Source of the DNA: Candidatus Nitrosotenuis chungbukensis
GTDB taxonomy: Archaea; Thermoproteota; Nitrososphaeria; Nitrososphaerales; Nitrosopumilaceae
Assembly: GCF_000685395.1 (NCBI RefSeq)
Contig: NZ_AVSQ01000002.1
Coordinates: forward strand, 81,900-145,899
DNA length: 64,000 nucleotides
Reading direction: 5' to 3'
Position numbers and translations under genes: made by a program. This document shows positions 59,150-64,000 of the stretch, piece after piece. Position 1 is the stretch's first letter, and each line of letters opens with the position of its first letter. Under the pieces are notes generated by a model. It was not told the DNA's origin, did no database searches, and worked only from the letters and a program-made list of their open reading frames with translations.

Positions 59150-60175
59150 TTGACTGACAAGATAGACGTCGGCTTTTTCTGTAGTCCCATTGGACTGGGC
59201 CACGCAACGCGAGACATCGCAATTGCACAGCATTTTGACGGCATTTTAGCAAAATTTGTAACTGGAAACGGCGCTGCCAAATTATTTTCAGAGTACGGGT
59301 TTTCAGTAAACGACTCTTACGTGCCTCCAAAATTCAAAATCAAAAACGGATCGCTTCAGAAATCACTCAAATGGCTTTTTGCATATTACCAATACTACAA
59401 AGAATGCATGGGAATTGCAAAGGAATTTGTGAAAAACGAAAAACCCAAAGTAATAGTAAGTGATGAGGACTTTGCATCACTTACAGTAGCACAACAAAAC
59501 AAAATTCCATCCATTCTAATCACAGACATCTTAGAGACAAGATTCACAAAAGGAATTGGTGCAGTTATCGAGAAGAGGATGAACCAGTCAATGAGAAACA
59601 TCATACAAAATTGCAGCGTCGTAATAATTCCAGAATTTGGCCAAGATCAGGACAATATCAAAAGGGTGGGGCCGATAGTACGAGCCACAAAACACAGCAG
59701 GGATGAATTAAGGGAAAAATTCTCATTTTCCAGAAAAACAATCACGCTAAGTGTAGGTGGAACTGATGCGGGTATGTTTCTAATTGAAAAAACAATCGAC
59801 GTGTTTTCAAAGCTAAATCTAGACGCGGACTTGGTGGTCGTGTCAGGACCATCTTTGAAGATAGATGCACAAAACGTCAGAAATCTTGGATTTGTCAACA
59901 ACCTGCACGAGATAATCTACGCATCAGATCTTGTCATTTCACTTGCTGGAAAATCCACCATCGACGAGTCAAAAGCATACGGAACGCCTGGAATTTTTAT
60001 TCCAATCAAGAACCACTTTGAGCAGGAAGACAATGCAAGACAAATTGGATACCAATACGAGGATGTTTTTCATCTTGACACCCTCATCCCCAGAAAACTA
60101 GAATCGTGCAGAGCCCCTGTTGAGACAAACGGCGCAAGCCGTGCCTATGAAATCATCAAGAAACATCTGACATAA
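59150..60175 (+). CDS. MurG/GT28-like UDP-sugar glycosyltransferase
   Basis: A 341-residue GT-B protein from TTG. SPIGLGHATRDIAIA near residue 12 is the N-terminal acceptor-side loop. SVGGTDAGMFL near residue 202 and VISLAGKSTIDESKAYGTP near residue 262 form the nucleotide-sugar site. FEQEDNARQI near residue 288 is the C-terminal helix motif. It probably adds an N-acetylhexosamine to a lipid or protein glycan. It is cytoplasmic or membrane-associated by nature. Substrate unknown. Confidence 0.8.
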   Translation: MTDKIDVGFFCSPIGLGHATRDIAIAQHFDGILAKFVTGNGAAKLFSEYGFSVNDSYVPPKFKIKNGSLQKSLKWLFAYYQYYKECMGIAKEFVKNEKPKVIVSDEDFASLTVAQQNKIPSILITDILETRFTKGIGAVIEKRMNQSMRNIIQNCSVVIIPEFGQDQDNIKRVGPIVRATKHSRDELREKFSFSRKTITLSVGGTDAGMFLIEKTIDVFSKLNLDADLVVVSGPSLKIDAQNVRNLGFVNNLHEIIYASDLVISLAGKSTIDESKAYGTPGIFIPIKNHFEQEDNARQIGYQYEDVFHLDTLIPRKLESCRAPVETNGASRAYEIIKKHLT

Positions 60176-60219
60176 TCGCTAATGCTTAAAAGAGGATTTA
60201 GGTTTTTGAAAACCACGAA

Positions 60220-61635
60220 TTGGAAAAATTAGCTGTTGCAAAATTTGGTGGTAGCGCAAGTGGAATTGATGGCGAGCATGTATTAGACATAATCAATCGC
60301 ATCAAAGAGCTAAAAAAAGACTCCAAAGTAATTACGGTTTTTTCCGCTCCTCTCACCATACATGACGGAAAGAGAAAATCACTAACTGACTTGGCATTGG
60401 CACTTGGAAGAAAAGCTGAGGAGGGAACAATGCCAGATATCAATGAAATGAGAAGACCTTACGAGAAGATTCTCAATTTTGTATCAGAGTCATACAGGAC
60501 TGAATGCAAAAAAATAATCGATTCGTTTTTGGAAAAAACTCAGCAGGCATACAATGAGGCTATGCAGAGGCGCCTATTTGCAGACGAAGTGCGTTCGAGG
60601 GCACTTGCGTTTTCAGGTGAAATTCTCATGTCATACATGATGAACTATATCATGAAAAGCAACGGCATAAAATCAGACGTAGTCTCATACGATATTTGGC
60701 CAATCATAACAGACAACAACATTGAATCAACAAACTTTCTTGCCTCAGAGTCCATAAAGAGAATAGAGCCAGTAGAGCAACTTCTAAAGGAAAACGACGT
60801 TCTGTCAATTGGCGGTTTCATTGGAAAAACAGTGGATGGTACAGAAACCACGTACGAGCGCGGAGGCTCAGATAGGACTGCGGCAGATCTGGGCATATTG
60901 TTTCATAAAAAATACGATACCAGGATTGATTTTGAAAAGGACAGCGCAGTCGTGTCAGCAGATCCAAGGGTCGTATCAGAAGAACTAGAAGACATTTCTC
61001 AGCTTTCATACAACGAGGCAAGACTTGCAGGGATGTTTGGAATGAAGATCCTAGACCCGATTGCGATCAAAGAAATTTTGGAAAACGGAGTAGATATGCC
61101 AATCATGATAACAAACATGAAAAACCCGCAGAAAATAACAACCATAAAGAGAAGATCAGACAATCAAAACGGTCATCCGCTAAAAATTGTGACAGGGAAA
61201 AGAAACTGCGCAATACTCAAAATAGAAAGCGAGTCCGCGAAGAGACTGCTCGAGTCACTTGAAAAAGACAAGAGATACAGCGAGTTTGTCATACTTTCTC
61301 CCTTTACAAAAGACGATATCGAGTTTACAAGAATTTTGTTTTTGGATTCTGATTATGTCAAGCGAAACGAGAGATATGTTCTGGGATTTGACTCCCTGGC
61401 CACAATCACGTACAATCGCGGAGTCATCACATTAATCGGTGATGAGATGTGGCGAGTCCACCAAATTGTGTCAAAGGCAAGCTCGCGAATAGGCGATGCA
61501 GGCCTCAACATCTTGAACATGGACGCGCAGGAAGAGACATCACGGGTCATCATAGTGACTGATGACTCTGATGACAATATCGAAAAAGCAATTCGTGCGG
61601 TGCATTCGGAAAGATCAAAAATAATGTTTACTTGA
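60220..61635 (+). CDS. lysC: Aspartate kinase
   Basis: A 471-residue enzyme from TTG. AKFGGSASG near residue 7 is the kinase signature, and GGSDRTAADLG near residue 217 binds aspartate and ATP. The C-terminal 150 residues hold two ACT domains for feedback control. It phosphorylates aspartate, feeding Lys, Thr and Met. The closest domain order is monofunctional; no homoserine dehydrogenase part is fused. Confidence 0.9.
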   Translation: MEKLAVAKFGGSASGIDGEHVLDIINRIKELKKDSKVITVFSAPLTIHDGKRKSLTDLALALGRKAEEGTMPDINEMRRPYEKILNFVSESYRTECKKIIDSFLEKTQQAYNEAMQRRLFADEVRSRALAFSGEILMSYMMNYIMKSNGIKSDVVSYDIWPIITDNNIESTNFLASESIKRIEPVEQLLKENDVLSIGGFIGKTVDGTETTYERGGSDRTAADLGILFHKKYDTRIDFEKDSAVVSADPRVVSEELEDISQLSYNEARLAGMFGMKILDPIAIKEILENGVDMPIMITNMKNPQKITTIKRRSDNQNGHPLKIVTGKRNCAILKIESESAKRLLESLEKDKRYSEFVILSPFTKDDIEFTRILFLDSDYVKRNERYVLGFDSLATITYNRGVITLIGDEMWRVHQIVSKASSRIGDAGLNILNMDAQEETSRVIIVTDDSDDNIEKAIRAVHSERSKIMFT

Positions 61636-61653
61636 ATTTGAAAACAAAATCGC

Positions 61654-61711
61654 AAATGGCCCTTCAGGGTTGTCCCGTCAGAGCCACGCTGGGTTTGTTC
61701 TTGGACCATTT
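61654..61711. other. Inverted-repeat segment after lysC (possible RNA structure)
   Basis: AAATGG at 61654-61659 pairs with CCATTT at 61706-61711, and two more C-G pairs follow after one mismatch. The loop is G+C rich with short internal pairings. The segment lies between convergent genes. It may be a terminator-like or RNA feature, or chance. Confidence 0.3.
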
Positions 61712-61862
61712 ATCTAGATTCAGTCCGGCGTTACCCAAAACACGCACTGTTTAGTATTGATCGAGGCAATATTTAGACCTGATCTATATAGTCTATCAAT
61801 TTCGTGCCTAGACTCACAATCAGCAGATGCAGATATGGTCAGTTTTCTAGGCTATGCATAAT

Positions 61863-62078
61863 TCATTGGCCGAATTTTCCGCCCGCAGAATACCACAACG
61901 CAAGGCCGGCCCCAATCATCACATACCACTTGATGTTTCTCTTGTCAAGGAACACGTTTTTTGGATTTAGTTCTTCTTCGACATTAATCGACTTGCGTAT
62001 TTTTCTCATCTCAAATCCCTGGCCAACTAGACCTCCGACAAGAAGCGCCACTGCTACAAATGGAATGATTGATTCCAT
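61863..62078 (-). CDS. Two-helix membrane protein of unknown function
   Basis: 71 residues with hydrophobic segments at about 3-20 and 51-65. The middle is charged (RKIRKSINVEEELNPK). ATG start. It is more protein-like than the overlapping frame on the plus strand. Function is unknown. Confidence 0.55.
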   Translation of the reverse strand: MESIIPFVAVALLVGGLVGQGFEMRKIRKSINVEEELNPKNVFLDKRNIKWYVMIGAGLALWYSAGGKFGQ

Positions 62079-62133
62079 GGTTATGGTTCCATTTTCACAT
62101 ATTTAGTCCTGTGCCTGAACCATTCAAGATAAC

Positions 62134-62143
62134 TCTTTAAATT
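62134..62143 (+). promoter_or_regulatory. Probable TATA box of the second aminotransferase gene
   Basis: CTTTAAATTA lies about 28 bases before ATG 62166 but only about 10 before ATG 62148, so it favours the later start with a leaderless transcript. Confidence 0.5.
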
Positions 62144-62165
62144 ACGAATGTTTATGCATCGTTCT

Positions 62166-63080
62166 ATGAAAGAAGTGGGCAAGATCTGGATGAACGGTAA
62201 GCTTGTACCGTTCAAGGACGCAAAGGTTCACGTACTGACCCATGCATTGCATTATTCAACTGCAGTCTTTGAGGGAATCAGATGTTATAACACACCAAAG
62301 GGCTCTGCCATTTTCAGACTTCCAGAACATGTAGACAGATTGTTCAGATCAGCAAAAATGTATTCAATGAAGATGCAGTTTTCAAAAGATCAGATCACAG
62401 ATGGAATAATTAAAACAGTAAAGGCAAGCAGTCTTAAGGAATGCTACATCAGACCGCTGGCATATTACGGATACGGTACGATGGGACTGACTCCGACTCC
62501 AAACAAAGTAGACGTTTCAATAGCATGTTGGGAATGGAAACTTGGCGAGTCAAAGGCAGGAAAACTGACAGGTGCAAGGTGTAAGATTTCAAGCTGGCTT
62601 CGAATAGATTCCAGATCGCAGCCAATGCAGGCAAAGGCAGCGTCAAACTATGCAAATGCGGCACTGGCAAGAGTAGAGGCCCTAAACAACGGATACGATG
62701 AAGCAATAATGCTAAACTATCACGGGAAAATAACAGAGGGCAGTGCAGAAAATATCTTTGTAATAAGAAATGGCGAAATTTTCACGCCGCCGCTTACATC
62801 TGGAATACTGGAGGGAATCACGCGAGACAGTGCCATCCAGATACTTGCCGCAAACGGACAAAACGTAATTGAAAGAGAACTTGACAGGGACGACCTTTAT
62901 TCTGCAGACGAGATATTCATGACGGGCACCGCTGCGGAAGTAAAGTCAGTATCCCAAGTGGACGACATTGTTATCGGAGATGGAAAAATTGGCATGACCA
63001 CAAAACAACTGCAGAAATCATTCATGGATGTGGCAATGGGCAAAGATGAGCGATTCGTTCACTGGCTAAAATACATCTAG
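62166..63080 (+). CDS. ilvE: Branched-chain amino acid aminotransferase, copy 2
   Basis: About 304 residues from ATG 62166; ATG 62148 is close to the TATA box and unlikely. FEGIRCYN near residue 37, YIRPLAYYG near residue 98, QAKAASNYANAALA near residue 158 (PLP Lys in QAKAASNY) and TGTAAEVKSV near residue 260 define the class IV fold. Where copy 1 has KMGGNY this copy has KAASNY. Both may work in Ile/Leu/Val synthesis, or one may have another role. The TATA placement and single-gene context suggest independent control. Confidence 0.87.
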   Translation: MKEVGKIWMNGKLVPFKDAKVHVLTHALHYSTAVFEGIRCYNTPKGSAIFRLPEHVDRLFRSAKMYSMKMQFSKDQITDGIIKTVKASSLKECYIRPLAYYGYGTMGLTPTPNKVDVSIACWEWKLGESKAGKLTGARCKISSWLRIDSRSQPMQAKAASNYANAALARVEALNNGYDEAIMLNYHGKITEGSAENIFVIRNGEIFTPPLTSGILEGITRDSAIQILAANGQNVIERELDRDDLYSADEIFMTGTAAEVKSVSQVDDIVIGDGKIGMTTKQLQKSFMDVAMGKDERFVHWLKYI

Positions 63081-63117
63081 AACGCAGGTTTTTTAGAGAT
63101 TTTACTGCACCAAAACC

Positions 63118-63282
63118 ATGGATTCTTGCTCAGTAGGCGGAAAGGGCGATGAAATTTGCTGGTTTTGTAAAAAGGGCAGGCATTCAGAATGCATGAAAGA
63201 AATCCCAATTGATGCAAAATCAGAAGGCCCACATGACTGTACATTTGATACCAAGATGATACCGTGCAAGTGTGCCCACTGA
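63118..63282 (+). CDS. Small Cys-rich protein (54 residues)
   Basis: ATG frame with cysteines at about residues 4, 14, 17, 25, 40, 50 and 52 (CWFCKKGRHSEC and CKCAH), plus histidines in RHSEC and CAH. This should fold around one or two zinc ions. No recognised family. It joins a group of tiny Cys-rich proteins in this window. Confidence 0.62.
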   Translation: MDSCSVGGKGDEICWFCKKGRHSECMKEIPIDAKSEGPHDCTFDTKMIPCKCAH

Positions 63283-63315
63283 AATAACAAATACTACGTT
63301 CCTTGAGACCATACC

Positions 63316-63879
63316 ATGAGTTACAATACTGAATATTGGAACAAGTATGTAGAAAATTCTGATTCAAATTATAACGAAGAGATGGCAAAGTTCATCCGAG
63401 ATCTTGCCGTGTCATTAAGGGTTCAAAATGTGCTCGAGGTTGGTTGTAATTCCGGAAATGACTTGAAATTATTCCCACAAGAGTTTGACGTTTCTGGAAT
63501 CGATCCTAACGAGTCTGCAATTAGAAAGGCTAGCCAGAGTCTGCCGTACTTCAAGTTCAAAGTGGGCTCGATTACCGAACTGCCGTTTGAAGATTCTTCC
63601 TTTGATTTTGTATTTACAAGAAATGTTCTAAACTATATTGGCGATGAAAACATGGAAAAATCAGTAAATGAGTTGTTCAGGGTTTCTCGAAAATACATTT
63701 TAAATGTCGAATATTTTTCAGATAATGAAAGTCAGATACCAGACGCTTCCATTTCGACATGGAATAGGAACATGTACAAACGCTGGCTCGATTTTAAGGT
63801 AAAGATAATCAGTAATGTTGACATGCATGAAGAGATTGATCCGAAAAAATCCAAATTTACTCTAATAAGAAAAATTTAG
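63316..63879 (+). CDS. Class I SAM-dependent methyltransferase
   Basis: A 187-residue Rossmann methyltransferase. LEVGCNSGNDLKLF near residue 41 is motif I, VSGIDPNESAIRKA near residue 58 is motif II, and LPFEDSSFDFVFTRNVLNYIGD near residue 87 carries the motif with an aromatic and Asn (post-I). Substrate unknown; likely a small molecule or lipid by similarity to Methyltransf_11 members. ATG start. Confidence 0.86.
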   Translation: MSYNTEYWNKYVENSDSNYNEEMAKFIRDLAVSLRVQNVLEVGCNSGNDLKLFPQEFDVSGIDPNESAIRKASQSLPYFKFKVGSITELPFEDSSFDFVFTRNVLNYIGDENMEKSVNELFRVSRKYILNVEYFSDNESQIPDASISTWNRNMYKRWLDFKVKIISNVDMHEEIDPKKSKFTLIRKI

Positions 63880-63897
63880 TATGTAGCAGTTTTCGTC

Positions 63898-64000
63898 TTA
63901 GTTGCTACTTGTTGGTTTTACAGTTGTCGGCTTTGTCGTTGTCTTTGGTTTTGGTTCTGTCTTCTTTGTCTCTGTCTTCTTTGTCTCTGTCTTCTTTGTC
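63898..64000 (-). CDS. C-terminal end of a protein with Lys/Thr/Glu repeats (cut by window)
   Basis: Only the last 33 residues are visible. They read as TKKTE repeats followed by KPKTTTKPTTVKPTSSN and a stop. A basic, disordered tail of this kind occurs on DNA-, RNA- or surface-binding proteins. The N-terminal part lies beyond the window edge, so no function can be given. Confidence 0.6.
   Translation of the reverse strand, partial: TKKTETKKTETKKTEPKPKTTTKPTTVKPTSSN
63956..64000. repeat. Three tandem 15-bp repeats inside the partial gene
   Basis: The unit TCTGTCTTCTTTGTC occurs three times in direct series at 63956, 63971 and 63986, ending at the window edge. On the coding (minus) strand it encodes the TKKTE pentapeptide. 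More copies may lie outside. Confidence 0.85.

Noticed and set aside
61804..62106. Plus-strand frame of 100 codons
   Set aside because: Overlaps a minus-strand membrane protein with two proper helices; the plus frame lacks any pattern.
63956..64000. Possible CRISPR or satellite array
   Set aside because: Direct 15-bp units without spacers, in frame with a coding tail; a coding repeat and not a CRISPR.
1..64000. Insertion sequences, prophage, CRISPR arrays, rRNA genes
   Set aside because: Looked for transposase, integrase and Cas proteins, terminal repeats and rRNA sequence; none were found.

Overview
The window is a gene-dense stretch of an archaeal chromosome that fits an ammonia-oxidising thaumarchaeon (Nitrososphaerota, order Nitrosopumilales). 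Evidence for Archaea: GINS-MCM-Hel308, an RFC small subunit, aIF6, aIF5B, ribosomal proteins L7Ae, S28e, L24e and L37e, a group II chaperonin (thermosome), deoxyhypusine synthase, archease and an Sm-like protein. Evidence for Thaumarchaeota: a 4-hydroxybutyryl-CoA dehydratase and an ADP-forming acyl-CoA synthetase, both expected of the 3-hydroxypropionate/4-hydroxybutyrate CO2-fixation cycle, plus TTG starts and short or absent leaders. By eye the base composition is moderate (about 40% G+C), higher than marine Nitrosopumilus, so a Nitrosotenuis-like relative is possible. That assignment is inference.

Layout. 1-4.2 kb: a partial flavin reductase, tRNA-Pro, a nucleotidyltransferase, a branched-chain aminotransferase and a sugar-nucleotide set (Gfo/Idh dehydrogenase, Trm112-like protein, hexapeptide acetyltransferase). 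4.2-11.3 kb: a minus-strand operon GINS-MCM-Hel308-GlcNAc-phosphotransferase-small membrane protein, with RFC small subunit and tRNA-Ser beyond it. 11.4-18 kb: ferredoxin, aIF6, HisRS, archease, thioredoxin, then L7Ae-S28e-L24e-Ndk-aIF5B. 18-26.7 kb: phosphohexomutase, PurU and a creatininase-family protein, Sm-like protein and L37e, RpiA, cyclic amidohydrolase, AdoHcy hydrolase and three tRNAs up to tRNA-Ala. 26.7-27.6 kb is a sparse region holding a 36-residue Cys protein and a candidate structured RNA. 28.4-31.4 kb: copper ATPase CopA divergent from a Lrp-HTH/TRASH regulator, with a shared inverted repeat. 31.4-36.5 kb: small conserved proteins, an exported helical protein with a PEFPFG tail, zinc-ribbon proteins, thioredoxin and signal peptidase.

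36.5-47 kb is the metabolic core: malic enzyme, 4-hydroxybutyryl-CoA dehydratase, a putative bicarbonate transporter SbtA with an adjacent SbtB-like PII protein, an arsenic operon (ArsM, ArsC, aquaporin) divergent from an HxlR-type regulator over a 21-bp palindrome, and the ADP-forming acyl-CoA synthetase. 47-64 kb: RNase HI, two unequal deoxyhypusine synthase paralogues, radical SAM protein and NicO-type metal transporter, thioesterase, a CBS/zinc-finger protein, divergent Hsp20 and thermosome, tRNA-Val, a MurG-like glycosyltransferase, aspartate kinase, a second branched-chain aminotransferase and a methyltransferase. The window closes in a minus-strand gene whose Lys/Thr-rich tail carries 15-bp repeats.

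The most interesting systems are the SbtA/PII pair beside carbon-fixation genes (bicarbonate is the carboxylation substrate of the cycle), the compact arsenic operon with its palindrome, the copper regulator/pump pair with its inverted repeat, and the folded intergenic element near 27.3 kb. No insertion sequence, prophage, CRISPR array or rRNA gene was seen.
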